Of a stretch of DNA of 64,000 nucleotides, positions 32,700 to 40,795 are shown one piece after another (positions within the stretch are counted from its first letter, which is position 1; each line of letters opens with the position of its first letter). Below the pieces are notes generated by a model, which was not told the origin of the DNA, did no database searches, and saw nothing but the letters and a program-made list of their open reading frames with translations. Position numbers and translations under genes: made by a program. This stretch comes from Micromonospora sp. NBRC 110009 (GTDB lineage Bacteria; Actinomycetota; Actinomycetes; Mycobacteriales; Micromonosporaceae). The stretch spans positions 2,852,001-2,916,000 of the forward strand of contig NZ_CP130427.1 of NCBI RefSeq assembly GCF_030518795.1, read 5' to 3'.

Positions 32700-34025
32700 T
32701 CAGGAGGCGGCGGGGACCGGCTCGGCGGGTGCGGTGGCCGCGGCCTCGCCGGCCTCGGGGGCCGGCGTCCGGGCCACCGTGACCGGTCGGACCGGGGTGC
32801 CGGCGGTGCGGAGTTGCGCGGCGCGGCGCTCCCGGGCCGGGCCGGAGACCAGGTGGGCCACCGCCATCACGCCGCCGATCGCGGCGCAGCCGAACCAGAG
32901 CGCGGTGTTGCCGGCGTGTTCCCGGACCAGGCCGCCGAGAATCGGGGCGGCCGCCCCGGCGACCTGCCAGGAGAGCGAGAAGACGCCCTGGTAGCGGCCG
33001 CGCAGCGCGCCGGGGGAGAGCTCCGCGATGAGGGTGGCGTTGGAGGGCGAGTTGAGCATTTCGCCGACGGTCCAGATCAGCACGGTGAGGCCGTAGAGCC
33101 AGGCGGCGTCGGCGAACGCGGTGAGCCCGAAACCGACGCCCGTCACGAGCGCGGCCAGGGCCAGCACGTGCGATCGGCTCCGACCCTTGATGAGCTTGGG
33201 TACGAAGAGTTGACCGATCACGATCAGCACGCCGTTGAGCGCGATCACCGAGCCGTACGTGGCGGGGCTGAGGCCGGAGTCGCCCATCGCGATCGGCAGC
33301 ATCGAGATGTGCTGGAGGAAGACCAGCGCGGCGAACAGGTTGAGCGCCACGAAGCCGAGGTAGACCCGGTCGGTGAGGATGGTCCGCAGGGCGCCGGCGG
33401 GGGCGCTCCCGTCCTTGTGGACCGCGGCGGCCGTGGTCGACCGGGTCTCGCCCACCCGGGTGAAGATGATCAGCGCGGTGACCAGGGTGGTGGCCGCGTC
33501 CACCACGAAGAGCAGCAGGTAGCCGGCCTGGGCGGCGAACCCGGCGAGGACCGCGGCGCAGGCGAACCCGAGGTTGATCGCCCAGTAGTTCAGGGAGAAG
33601 GCACGCAGCCGGTCCTTCTCCGGCACCACGTCGATCATCATGGCGCCGAACGCCGGTCGGGCGGCCTCGGCGAAGGTCCCCAGCAGCAGCGCGCCGAGGG
33701 CCACCGCCCAGAGCGGCCGGGCCAGGCCGAGCGCGAGCATCATGGTGGCCGCGCCGACGTGTGCGGTCAGGAGGGTCGGCCGGCGCCCCCACCGGTCGGT
33801 CAGGGTGCCGCCGACCGTGGTGCCGAACGCGCCGCCGACGCCCCAGAGCCCGATGACCAGGCCGGCCTGCGACGCCGAGAAGCCGCGCGCCTGGGTGAGG
33901 TAGATGGCCAGGAAGACCAGCACGAACGAGCCGAGCCGGTTGATCAGCGTGCCGGTCCAGAGGTACCAGAAGGCCCGTGGCAGCCCGCCTGTCGTGTCCC
34001 GGAACCAGCCCCGCACCGTCCGCAT
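32700..34025 (-). CDS. MFS transporter (paralogue of the gene at 31083)
   Basis: A 441-residue major facilitator protein opening VRGWFRDTTGGLPRAFWYLW, with about 12 hydrophobic helices, the loop motif GGTLTDRWGRRPTLLTAHVG and SARAFSLNYWAINLGFA-like central helices (actual text RLRAFSLNYWAINLGFACAA). The C-terminus adds an Ala/Pro-rich tail. The similarity to the gene at 31083 indicates a tandem duplication. It is divergent from gpmA with 151 bases between starts. Substrate unknown. Confidence 0.88.
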   Translation of the reverse strand: MRTVRGWFRDTTGGLPRAFWYLWTGTLINRLGSFVLVFLAIYLTQARGFSASQAGLVIGLWGVGGAFGTTVGGTLTDRWGRRPTLLTAHVGAATMMLALGLARPLWAVALGALLLGTFAEAARPAFGAMMIDVVPEKDRLRAFSLNYWAINLGFACAAVLAGFAAQAGYLLLFVVDAATTLVTALIIFTRVGETRSTTAAAVHKDGSAPAGALRTILTDRVYLGFVALNLFAALVFLQHISMLPIAMGDSGLSPATYGSVIALNGVLIVIGQLFVPKLIKGRSRSHVLALAALVTGVGFGLTAFADAAWLYGLTVLIWTVGEMLNSPSNATLIAELSPGALRGRYQGVFSLSWQVAGAAAPILGGLVREHAGNTALWFGCAAIGGVMAVAHLVSGPARERRAAQLRTAGTPVRPVTVARTPAPEAGEAAATAPAEPVPAAS

Positions 34026-34176
34026 CCCGACGCCCCCGTTTCGGTAATGACCGATCTATCTCGGACGCCTTACAACCTAGTGCCGCCCGGGAGGCCGGGT
34101 CATCAGCTTTTCCACGTGGTGGTCGTCACCACCGGTCCCCGCGTGTCCGTCCGCGACGTACGGCAGGATGATCCGC

Positions 34177-34944
34177 ATGACTGCGAGCGAGGGGCCCACC
34201 GTCGGGACGCTGGTCCTGCTGCGGCACGGCGAGAGCGACTGGAACGCCAAGAACCTCTTCACCGGCTGGGTCGACGTCGACCTGACCGCCAAGGGGGAGG
34301 GCGAGGCGCGGCGCGGCGGCGAGCTGCTCCGCGAGCACAACCTGCTGCCCGACGTGGTGCACACCAGCGTGCTGCGCCGCGCGATCCGCACCGCCGAGCT
34401 GGCGCTGAACGCCGCCGACCGGCACTGGATCGCGGTGCGCCGGTCCTGGCGGCTCAACGAGCGGCACTACGGCGCCCTCCAGGGCAAGAACAAGAAGCAG
34501 ACCCTGGACGAGTACGGCGAGGACCAGTTCATGCTCTGGCGCCGCTCGTACGACACGCCGCCGCCGCCGATCGACGACAACGACGAGTGGTCGCAGGTCG
34601 GCGACCCCCGGTACGCGCTGCTCCCCACCGAGCTGATGCCGCGCACCGAGTGCCTGAAGGACGTCGTCGAGCGGATGCTTCCCTACTGGTACGACTCGAT
34701 CGTGCCGGACATCCTGGCCGGCCGGACGGTGCTGGTGGCCGCGCACGGCAACTCGCTGCGCGCCCTGGTCAAGCACCTCGACGAGATCTCCGACGAGGCG
34801 ATCGCCAAGCTGAACATCCCGACCGGCATCCCGCTGCGCTACGACCTCGACCCCGACCTGCGCCCGCAGGTCCTCGGCGGGACCTACCTGGACCCGGAGG
34901 CCGCCAAGGAGGCCGCCGCCGCGGTCGCCAACCAGGGCCGCTGA
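34177..34944 (+). CDS. gpmA: 2,3-bisphosphoglycerate-dependent phosphoglycerate mutase
   Basis: A 255-residue enzyme with the phosphohistidine motif [20 protein letters not shown], the Arg/His region [14 protein letters not shown], the catalytic Glu in [14 protein letters not shown] and [15 protein letters not shown] with the second His. It interconverts 3- and 2-phosphoglycerate in glycolysis. ATG at 34177 has AGGA eight bases upstream and is preferred to 34168. The order gpmA, phoU, senX3, regX3 parallels Rv0489-Rv0491. Confidence 0.95.
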   Translation: MTASEGPTVGTLVLLRHGESDWNAKNLFTGWVDVDLTAKGEGEARRGGELLREHNLLPDVVHTSVLRRAIRTAELALNAADRHWIAVRRSWRLNERHYGALQGKNKKQTLDEYGEDQFMLWRRSYDTPPPPIDDNDEWSQVGDPRYALLPTELMPRTECLKDVVERMLPYWYDSIVPDILAGRTVLVAAHGNSLRALVKHLDEISDEAIAKLNIPTGIPLRYDLDPDLRPQVLGGTYLDPEAAKEAAAAVANQGR

Positions 34945-34951
34945 GCGAGAC

Positions 34952-34994
34952 GGCAGGGCCCTGGTCGACGCCCGGCGCCGACCGGGGCCCTGCC
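34952..34994. terminator. Bidirectional terminator between gpmA and phoU
   Basis: GGCAGGGCCC at 34952-34961 pairs perfectly with GGGCCCTGCC at 34985-34994, and GGTCG/CGACC extends the stem inside after a one-base bulge. It fills the 56-base gap between two convergent genes. Confidence 0.75.
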
Positions 34995-35000
34995 CGACGC

Positions 35001-35654
35001 TCAGGACTGCGCGGTCTGGCCGGTGATCAGGTAGACCACGTGCTCGCCGGCGTTCACCGCGTGGTCGGCGAAGCGCTCGTAGAAGCGGCCCAGCAGGGTG
35101 GCGTCGATTGCGGTCTCCACCCCGTACGGCCAGTCGTCGCCGAGCAGCACGCCGAACAGGCTCTTGTGCAGGTCGTCCATGGCGTCGTCGTCACGGTCCA
35201 GCTCGGCGGCGAGGTCGGCGTCGGGCTTGGCCAGCACCGAGGCGATCTTCTCCGCCATCCGGTCCGCGATGGCGGCCATGTCGGTGAAGACCGACCGCAG
35301 CTCGGCCGGCACGGCGGGCGAGGGGTGCCGGCGCAGCGCGGTCTTGGCGACGTGGTCGGCCAGGTCGCCCATCCGCTCCAGGTCGGCCGCCACGTGCAGT
35401 GCGGTGATCATGGCGCGCAGGTCGGAGGCGACCGGCGCCTGTCGGGCCAGCAGGTCGCAGACCCGCTCCTCCACGTGCCGGTAGAGGTCGTCGATCTCGG
35501 CGTCCCGCGCGATCACGGTCTCGGACGCCGCCCGGTCGGCGGTGAGCAGGCCCTTGGTGGCCTGGCGCATCGCGGCGCGGACCCCCTCCGCCATGTCGAC
35601 CAGCAACTGGCTGACAATCTGCAGATCGGCCCGGAACTCGTCGCGCATCGTCAC
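35001..35654 (-). CDS. phoU: Phosphate signalling protein PhoU
   Basis: A 217-residue all-helical protein with two PhoU repeats: RDEFRADLQIVSQLLVDMAE, VIARDAEIDDLYRHVEERVC with the metal-binding acidic motif, ALHVAADLERMGDLADHVAK, and the second copy RDDDAMDDLHKSLFG and RFYERFADHAVNAGEHVVYL. PhoU restrains phosphate uptake through Pst and the sensor kinase when phosphate is plentiful. It is divergent from senX3, sharing a spacer with a PHO-box-like repeat. Confidence 0.93.
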   Translation of the reverse strand: MTMRDEFRADLQIVSQLLVDMAEGVRAAMRQATKGLLTADRAASETVIARDAEIDDLYRHVEERVCDLLARQAPVASDLRAMITALHVAADLERMGDLADHVAKTALRRHPSPAVPAELRSVFTDMAAIADRMAEKIASVLAKPDADLAAELDRDDDAMDDLHKSLFGVLLGDDWPYGVETAIDATLLGRFYERFADHAVNAGEHVVYLITGQTAQS

Positions 35655-35749
35655 TTCCTGGGGTCGGTGGCCGCCGGCGGCCGGGAGGGCGCGCGCGTGC
35701 GGCGTGAGCAGGTGCGCGACCCACGGTAGGCCGGGGGAACCGGCGTCAA

Positions 35750-35766
35750 GGTGAACGCCGGTTAAC
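35750..35766 (-). promoter_or_regulatory. PHO-box-like direct repeat between phoU and senX3
   Basis: On the minus strand the bases read GTTAACCGGCGTTCACC, two GTTnACC units ten bases apart, close to the actinobacterial PhoP/RegX3 box (direct GTTCACC units spaced 11 bases). Another GTTCACT occurs on the same strand at about 35791-35797. It lies about 95 bases upstream of phoU and 95 of senX3, well placed for autoregulation by RegX3. Confidence 0.55.
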
Positions 35767-35860
35767 GACGCGGGACCCGGGAGTGAACTTCTCCGAAAGT
35801 GAGAGTGGTTCGTCCCGTTCTGCCCGATAGCCAGGTAAACAATGACTCTACGATCGCCGG

Positions 35861-37153
35861 GTGGAATGGGCGGTGGCGGTCGTGGTGGCCCTGGCTCTGG
35901 TGGCCGGACTGGTCGCCGGGTTACTGCTGTCCCGGCCCTTCCGGGAGTGGCGGCGCCGGTCGGTGTCGCCGGGGAGCAGGGGCTCCCGTTGGAGTGCAGG
36001 GAGGCCCGCGATTCCGGACGACCAGCAGGGCGGGCTCTCCGGGCTCGGCCGCAAGACGGTGGACGCGCTGCGCGCCGGCGTGGTCGTGCTCGGCCCGGAC
36101 GACGTGCCGGTGCTGGTGAACCCGGCCGCGCGGGCGATGGGCCTGCTCCGCACCGGGGCGACGCCCGGGTCGATCGCGGCCCACCCGTTGATCCGCACCC
36201 TGGCCGGGCAGGTCCGCCGCACGGGCGTGCGCCGCGAGATCGAGCTGGACCTGCCGCGCGGCCGCGACAGCGCGGGAGACAACCCGCTCGGCGTGCACCT
36301 GCGGGCGATGGGACTCGGTGGCGGCTACATCTCGATCGAGGCGGCCGACGTCACCGAGTCGCACCGCCTGGCCCGGGTGCGGCGGGACTTCGTGGCCAAC
36401 GTCAGTCACGAGCTGAAGACGCCGATCGGCGCCCTCCAGCTGCTCGCCGAGGCGCTGGTGGACGCCACCGAGCCGGCCGGCGAGGCCGCCGCCGACCTCT
36501 CCGAGGACATGATCGCCGCCCGGCGGTTCGCCGAGCGGATCCAGCACGAGTCCACCCGGCTCGGCCGCCTGGTCCAGGAGCTGCTGGAACTCACCCGGCT
36601 CCAGGGCGCCGAGCCGCAACCCGCGCCGGAGCCGGTGTCGGTGGACTGGGTGATCGCCGAGGTGATCGACCGGACCCGGACCGCGGCCACCGCCCGCGGG
36701 GTGGAGATCGTCGTGGACGGCCAGCGCGGCCTCACCGCGTACGGCAGTGACAGCCAGCTCGCCACCGCCGTGGCGAACCTGGTGGAGAACGCGATCAACT
36801 ACTCGGGCGAGGACACCCGCGTCCGGGTGACCGCGCGCACCACCGACGAGCACGTCGAGATCGCCGTGGCGGACCAGGGCATCGGCATCGCGCCGAACGA
36901 GGTGGACCGGATCTTCGAACGGTTCTACCGGGCCGACCAGGCCCGCTCCCGCGCCACCGGTGGCACCGGCCTGGGCCTGGCCATCGTCAAGCACATCGCC
37001 AACAACCATGGCGGTCGGGTGGAGGTGTCGAGCACTCTTGGTGGGGGGTCGACGTTCACCCTGCGGCTGCCCGCCAGCCCCCCGGACGACCTGGAGGCGA
37101 CACTCTCCTCCGCTGGGATCGAGGCCGGCCCGGCCGAGCTCCGGCAGGCCTGA
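35861..37153 (+). CDS. senX3: Phosphate-sensing histidine kinase SenX3
   Basis: A 430-residue membrane kinase. One N-terminal helix (AVAVVVALALVAGLVAGLLL) anchors it; a PAS-like part covers about residues 65-170 (DALRAGVVVLGPDDVPVLVN); the dimerisation box is RDFVANVSHELKTPIGALQL with His183 as the phosphorylated residue. The ATPase domain has NLVENAINYS (N box), VADQGIGIA (G1), FERFYRADQA (F) and GGTGLGLAIVKHIA (G2). It phosphorylates RegX3 under phosphate limitation, with PhoU as brake. GTG start; regX3 follows 22 bases after its stop. Confidence 0.93.
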   Translation: MEWAVAVVVALALVAGLVAGLLLSRPFREWRRRSVSPGSRGSRWSAGRPAIPDDQQGGLSGLGRKTVDALRAGVVVLGPDDVPVLVNPAARAMGLLRTGATPGSIAAHPLIRTLAGQVRRTGVRREIELDLPRGRDSAGDNPLGVHLRAMGLGGGYISIEAADVTESHRLARVRRDFVANVSHELKTPIGALQLLAEALVDATEPAGEAAADLSEDMIAARRFAERIQHESTRLGRLVQELLELTRLQGAEPQPAPEPVSVDWVIAEVIDRTRTAATARGVEIVVDGQRGLTAYGSDSQLATAVANLVENAINYSGEDTRVRVTARTTDEHVEIAVADQGIGIAPNEVDRIFERFYRADQARSRATGGTGLGLAIVKHIANNHGGRVEVSSTLGGGSTFTLRLPASPPDDLEATLSSAGIEAGPAELRQA

Positions 37154-37175
37154 CCGACAGGAAAGGAAACACCCG

Positions 37176-37859
37176 TTGAGCCGCGTACTGGTGGTCGAGG
37201 ACGAGGAATCGTTCTCCGACGCCCTGTCCTACATGCTCCGCAAGGAGGGCTTCGAGGTGTCCGTCGCCGCGACGGGTCCCTCCGCCCTCACCGAGTTCGA
37301 CCGGGCCGGCGCCGACATCGTGCTGCTCGACCTGATGCTGCCGGAGATGTCGGGCACCGAGGTCTGCCGCCAGCTCCGCCAGCGGTCGCACGTCCCGATC
37401 ATCATGGTGACCGCCCGGGACAGTGAGATCGACAAGGTGGTCGGCCTGGAGATCGGGGCCGACGACTACGTGACCAAGCCGTACTCCCCGCGCGAGCTGG
37501 TGGCCCGGATCCGGGCGGTGCTGCGCCGACAGAGCACCGAGGCGAGCGAATCCGGCGCGCCGACCCTGGCCGCCGGCCCGGTCCGGATGGACATCGAACG
37601 GCACGTGGTGACCGTCGAGGGTGCCGCCGTCCAGCTGCCGCTCAAGGAGTTCGAGCTGCTGGAGCTGCTGCTGCGCAACGCCGGCCGGGTGCTCACCCGG
37701 GGGCAGCTCATCGACCGGGTCTGGGGCGCCGACTACGTGGGCGACACCAAGACGCTGGACGTGCACGTCAAGCGGCTGCGCTCGAAGGTCGAGCCGGAGC
37801 CGTCGGCGCCGCGCTACATCGTCACCGTGCGGGGGCTGGGTTACAAGTTCGAGCCGTGA
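37176..37859 (+). CDS. regX3: Phosphate response regulator RegX3
   Basis: A 227-residue OmpR-type regulator. The receiver has acidic VEDEESFSDA, phosphoacceptor Asp52 in IVLLDLMLPEMSG, MVTARDSEID and Lys in YVTKPYSPRE. The winged helix shows LPLKEFELLELLLRNAGRVL, LIDRVWGADYVGDTKTLDVH and VTVRGLGYKFEP. The start is TTG at 37176, with AAGGA eight bases upstream; no ATG or GTG gives a full receiver. It should bind the repeat at 35750 and phosphate-starvation genes. Confidence 0.93.
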   Translation: MSRVLVVEDEESFSDALSYMLRKEGFEVSVAATGPSALTEFDRAGADIVLLDLMLPEMSGTEVCRQLRQRSHVPIIMVTARDSEIDKVVGLEIGADDYVTKPYSPRELVARIRAVLRRQSTEASESGAPTLAAGPVRMDIERHVVTVEGAAVQLPLKEFELLELLLRNAGRVLTRGQLIDRVWGADYVGDTKTLDVHVKRLRSKVEPEPSAPRYIVTVRGLGYKFEP

Positions 37860-38707
37860 CCTGTGGTGGTTGCGGTTGTCGCTGGTCGCTGTTGTCGGGT
37901 GTGGGCCGCCGTGCCCGGCTCCGGGCGGTCAGGCTTGATCGCTGCGCCGGTCGCGGCGGGCCGCCACCCGCGTCGTGGTCCGGCGGCGTTCCGGACCGTG
38001 CGGCCTGCGCGGTCGGCCCGGACTGTACGGCCTGCACGGTCCGCCCGGACCATGCGGCCTGCGCGGTCGGCGTCGGATGTACGGCGGAATGTCCGTTTCC
38101 AGGATGTCCGGCTCCAGGTCCTCAGGCGGCGGGCGCACGCCGCGCGGCGTTCGGCCGGCGGGCGCAACTCTCCCAGCGCCGCCACGATGGTCAGGCGCCC
38201 CGGCCCGTCATGCCGCTGCTTTCCTCCGCCCCCGGCGCTGCTGCCGCCCTGCTCCGCACGGGGCGCGGGCCGTTTTGTCCGGTTGTGGGCTGGCTGGGTG
38301 GGCTGGGTGGAACGTCATGGCTGTCTCCGGGCTCCGGTGACCTCCATGGTGTTCCACTGACCGCGCCGCAGCCTGCGCGGCCGCTGGCTGTGACTGGGTG
38401 GTGTGTCCGGTTTCCGGGTGTGACCGGCGGCATCCCGGGGCCGGAATCGTGGGCGGGCCGGGGTCGTTGAACCGGGTGAACGACCGAGGAAGACGCCCCG
38501 CCGAGGCGGGTGCGTGGCCGCCGGAATGATGGTGGGCCGCCGGTCGTTACACATGGTCCCGGCGCCGCGAAGAGGCGTTCCCCCGATGCCCCGCGGGCCT
38601 GCCGGTCGAAGACTTTCCCCCTTTGCTTGTGGGCGCCTGACGGTGCTTGCGCACGATGCCGACCCCCCCCTCGGCGTGTGCGCCAAACCCCCGAATGGAG
38701 CTTTGTG
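37860..38707 (+). other. Long gene-free leader region with hairpins
   Basis: No frame here has convincing coding character; the candidates are short, Arg/Pro-rich and follow a tandem repeat. The 3' part looks like a structured leader for the secreted gene at 38708: GGTCGTT/AACGACC (38462-38485), CCCGCC/GGCGGG (38497-38510) and further G/C stems. The text GTTGAACCGGGTGAACGACC then GAGGAAGAC is loosely reminiscent of the 5' part of c-di-AMP (ydaO) riboswitches, which precede cell-wall hydrolases in actinobacteria, but I could not trace the full consensus. Confidence 0.4.
37992..38072 (+). repeat. 27-bp tandem repeat, three copies
   Basis: Three consecutive 27-base units follow the pattern CGGACCRTGCGGCCTGCGCG plus GTCGGCC, with a few differences in the middle copy, and a broken fourth copy after 38073. 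Because 27 is a multiple of three, all frames stay open; one would encode a collagen-like Gly-x-y peptide, which I take as a by-product. Confidence 0.7.
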
Positions 38708-39295
38708 ATGAACTCGATGCTGCGTAAGAGCGTGCTGGGTGTTGCTGGTCTGGCTTTCACCGGTGGTGTGTTCGCCGGTCCGATCGCCGCTCACGCCGGC
38801 ACCCCGACGGTTGCCGGCAAGCCGGTCGCGGCCGTGCAGGCCGACAAGCCGGATATGGGCAAGCTGGTTCCGCATGGTGTGCAGGGCGCCCAGTCGCGCA
38901 TCGACCTGTCGGATGAGCAGGTCGGTAATGCGAAGGCGATCATTGCGGCGACGAAGAAGGCGGGTCTGCCGGAGCGGGCCGCGGTGATCTCGATCGCCAC
39001 GAGCCTGCAGGAGTCGAAGCTGGAGAACCTGGGCCACCTCGGCGACGCCAACGACCATGACTCGCTGGGCCTGTTCCAGCAGCGCCCGTCCAGTGGTTGG
39101 GGTACGCCGGAGCAGATCACCAACCCCGAGTACTCGACGGTTGCGTTCGAGAAGGGTCTGAAGCAGGTCGACGGGTGGCAGGACATGCCGCTGACCGAGG
39201 CCGCCCAGACCGTGCAGGTCTCGGCCTACCCGGACGCCTACGCCCAGTGGGAGCAGCAGGCCGCCGACCTCGTCGCCCAGCACTGGAACAGCTGA
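38708..39295 (+). CDS. Secreted lysozyme/transglycosylase-fold protein
   Basis: A 195-residue exported protein. The signal peptide is residues 1-31 (MLRKSVLGVAGLAFTGGVFA, cleavage after AHA-G). The mature part has AVISIATSLQESKLENLGH, with Glu at the catalytic position of lytic transglycosylases, followed by DHDSLGLFQQRPSSGWG, the GLFQ loop typical of this fold. Cell-wall cleavage is inferred; the family in actinomycetes is usually unannotated. ATG at 38708 has GGAG seven bases upstream. The 5' codons use more T (gtt, ggt, gct) than neighbours. Confidence 0.8.
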   Translation: MNSMLRKSVLGVAGLAFTGGVFAGPIAAHAGTPTVAGKPVAAVQADKPDMGKLVPHGVQGAQSRIDLSDEQVGNAKAIIAATKKAGLPERAAVISIATSLQESKLENLGHLGDANDHDSLGLFQQRPSSGWGTPEQITNPEYSTVAFEKGLKQVDGWQDMPLTEAAQTVQVSAYPDAYAQWEQQAADLVAQHWNS

Positions 39296-39315
39296 CAACC
39301 ACACAAGCGCACCAA

Positions 39316-39355
39316 GCCGCTGGCCGGCACCCGAACACGGGTGCCGGCCAGCGGC
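39316..39355. terminator. 18-bp perfect bidirectional terminator
   Basis: GCCGCTGGCCGGCACCCG and CGGGTGCCGGCCAGCGGC pair perfectly around an AACA loop, between the secreted protein gene and the convergent reductase gene. Confidence 0.88.
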
Positions 39356-39365
39356 ATCTCCACGA

Positions 39366-40019
39366 TCAGCGGACGATCTTGAAGTTGAAGTCGGCGGTGC
39401 CGAGCCGGCCGTAGAGGCGCAGCCAGACCGGCAGCAGCATCTCGGTGCCCCGGGCGGTGGTGATGTCGCCCAGGTCGATCACGTCGGTGTGGCCGAAGCT
39501 GGTCAGCAGTTCGGTCACGACCTTCTTGGCCTCCGCGTCGTCGCCGGAGACGAAGACGCTGTGGTCGCCGTCGGCGAGCTGCCGGGGGTGCGCCATCAGG
39601 TCGGCGGTCAGCGTGTTGAGCGCCTTCACCACCCGGGTGCGCGGGAACGCCCGCTGGATCCGCTCGCCCAGCGAGTCGTCGTTGAGCACGGACAAGGTGG
39701 GCGGGAGGCCCTTGCTGAAGTCGAGCGGGTTGGCGATGTCGAGGAGCACCTTGCCGGCCAGGTTCTCCTCGCCGGCCGCGGTCAGCGCGGGCAGGGAGCC
39801 GTCCCCGCTGGTCGCGTTCACCACCAGTTCGGCGTCGGCGGCGGCCTCGGCGTAGCCGGCCAGGCCGACCTGCGGGTGGGACGCGGCCCAGTCGGACCAG
39901 TCACCGGCCCGGGTGGCCGCCGCGTCACGGGTGCCGACGACGACCTCGTGTCCCAGCTCGGCCGCCCGGGCGGCGATCGTCCGGCCGACCATGCCAGTGC
40001 CCAGTACTGCGATGCGCAT
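39366..40019 (-). CDS. NADPH-dependent F420 reductase-like protein
   Basis: A 217-residue Rossmann protein: RIAVLGTGMVGRTIAARAAE, VVVGTRDAAATRAG with Arg for NADP, ELVVNATSGDGSLPAL, VLLDIANPLDFSKG, VVKALNTLTADLMAHP and a C-terminal LRLYGRLGTADFNFKIVR. It belongs to the group that includes the F420H2:NADP oxidoreductase Fno, but many members act on other substrates. It is divergent from a TetR gene, which probably represses it through operators at 40083 and 40154. Confidence 0.85.
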   Translation of the reverse strand: MRIAVLGTGMVGRTIAARAAELGHEVVVGTRDAAATRAGDWSDWAASHPQVGLAGYAEAAADAELVVNATSGDGSLPALTAAGEENLAGKVLLDIANPLDFSKGLPPTLSVLNDDSLGERIQRAFPRTRVVKALNTLTADLMAHPRQLADGDHSVFVSGDDAEAKKVVTELLTSFGHTDVIDLGDITTARGTEMLLPVWLRLYGRLGTADFNFKIVR

Positions 40020-40082
40020 GTCGTTTCCGTCCTCCGCTGATCGCGCGACGCCGATGCACCGCGCTCGATGCAGCGAGACTAA

Positions 40083-40098
40083 CAGACAGGTCTGTCTG
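40083..40098. promoter_or_regulatory. TetR-type operator 1
   Basis: CAGACAGGTCTGTCTG is a perfect 16-base palindrome located 64 bases upstream of the reductase start and 97 bases before the tetR start. Confidence 0.65.
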
Positions 40099-40153
40099 CT
40101 GCGCCAGCCCTGACCGGGGTGAGTGGCGTCACGCGCTGCGGGGAGGGTGGACG

Positions 40154-40178
40154 GACCAGTCTGTAGACTCTGCTGGTC
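40154..40178. promoter_or_regulatory. TetR-type operator 2
   Basis: AGTCTGTAGACT (40158-40169) is a perfect palindrome that shares AGTCT/AGACT half-sites with operator 1 and is flanked by GACCAG and CTGGTC. It ends 16 bases before the tetR start, so binding would block that promoter. Confidence 0.6.
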
Positions 40179-40194
40179 AACCCAGGGAGGACTG

Positions 40195-40767
40195 ATGACG
40201 CGTACGCCCGCCGGGTCCGCCCGGGAGCGCATCCTGGACACCGCGTTCCGACTCTTCTACGCGCACGGGCCGCGCGGCGTCGGCGTGGACACCGTGATCG
40301 CCGAGTCGGGGGTCGCCAAGGCCACCCTGTACAAGCACTTCCCGAGCAAGGACGACCTCGTGCTGGCGTACCTGGACAAGGTCGACCAGGCGTGGTTCGG
40401 GGCGCTGCGCGCCGCCGCCCGGGACGCCGGTGACGACCCCCGGGAGCAGCTCGTCGGCATGTTCGACGCCCTGGTCGGGGCCTGCCGCCGGGACGGGTAC
40501 CACGGCTGCGCGTTCATCAACACCGCCGCCGAGTCACCCGCCGGCAGCCCGGTGCACGCCCGTACCGTCGAGCACAAGAACGTGGTTCGGGCCTGGGTGA
40601 CCGACCTGGCCCGGCGGGCCGGTGCGGGCGAGCCGGAGCTGCTGGCCCGCCAGCTCACTCTGCTGCTCGACGGCGGCCTGGCCGGCGGGGTGCTCGACGG
40701 CGACCCGGCGGTCGCCGAGGCCGCCAAGCGTTCCGCCCGCGCCCTCGTCGACGCCGCGCTCGGCTGA
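40195..40767 (+). CDS. TetR-family repressor
   Basis: A 190-residue regulator. The DNA-binding domain has RILDTAFRLFYAHGPRGVGV and GVAKATLYKHFPSKDDLVLA. The ligand domain includes CRRDGYHGCAFINTAAE and QLTLLLDGGLAGGVLDG, the TetR_C type seen in the YcdC/AcrR-like reductase-associated group. ATG at 40195 follows GGGAGG. It is divergent from the F420 reductase-like gene, with two related palindromes between them, so autorepression plus control of the reductase is likely. Confidence 0.88.
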   Translation: MTRTPAGSARERILDTAFRLFYAHGPRGVGVDTVIAESGVAKATLYKHFPSKDDLVLAYLDKVDQAWFGALRAAARDAGDDPREQLVGMFDALVGACRRDGYHGCAFINTAAESPAGSPVHARTVEHKNVVRAWVTDLARRAGAGEPELLARQLTLLLDGGLAGGVLDGDPAVAEAAKRSARALVDAALG

Positions 40768-40768
40768 G

Positions 40769-40795
40769 CCGGGCCGCAGCGACGGGGCGGCCCGG
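40769..40795. terminator. Terminator between tetR and the response regulator
   Basis: CCGGGCCGC pairs with GCGGCCCGG around a nine-base loop in the 28-base gap between two convergent genes. Confidence 0.6.

Noticed and set aside
37992..38072. CRISPR-like repeat array
   Set aside because: The repeats are contiguous without spacers, imperfect, and no cas genes occur.
37929..38340. Possible small collagen-like or Arg/Pro-rich protein genes over the 27-bp repeat
   Set aside because: Several frames are open on both strands only because the repeat length is a multiple of three; none has a good start site or domain.
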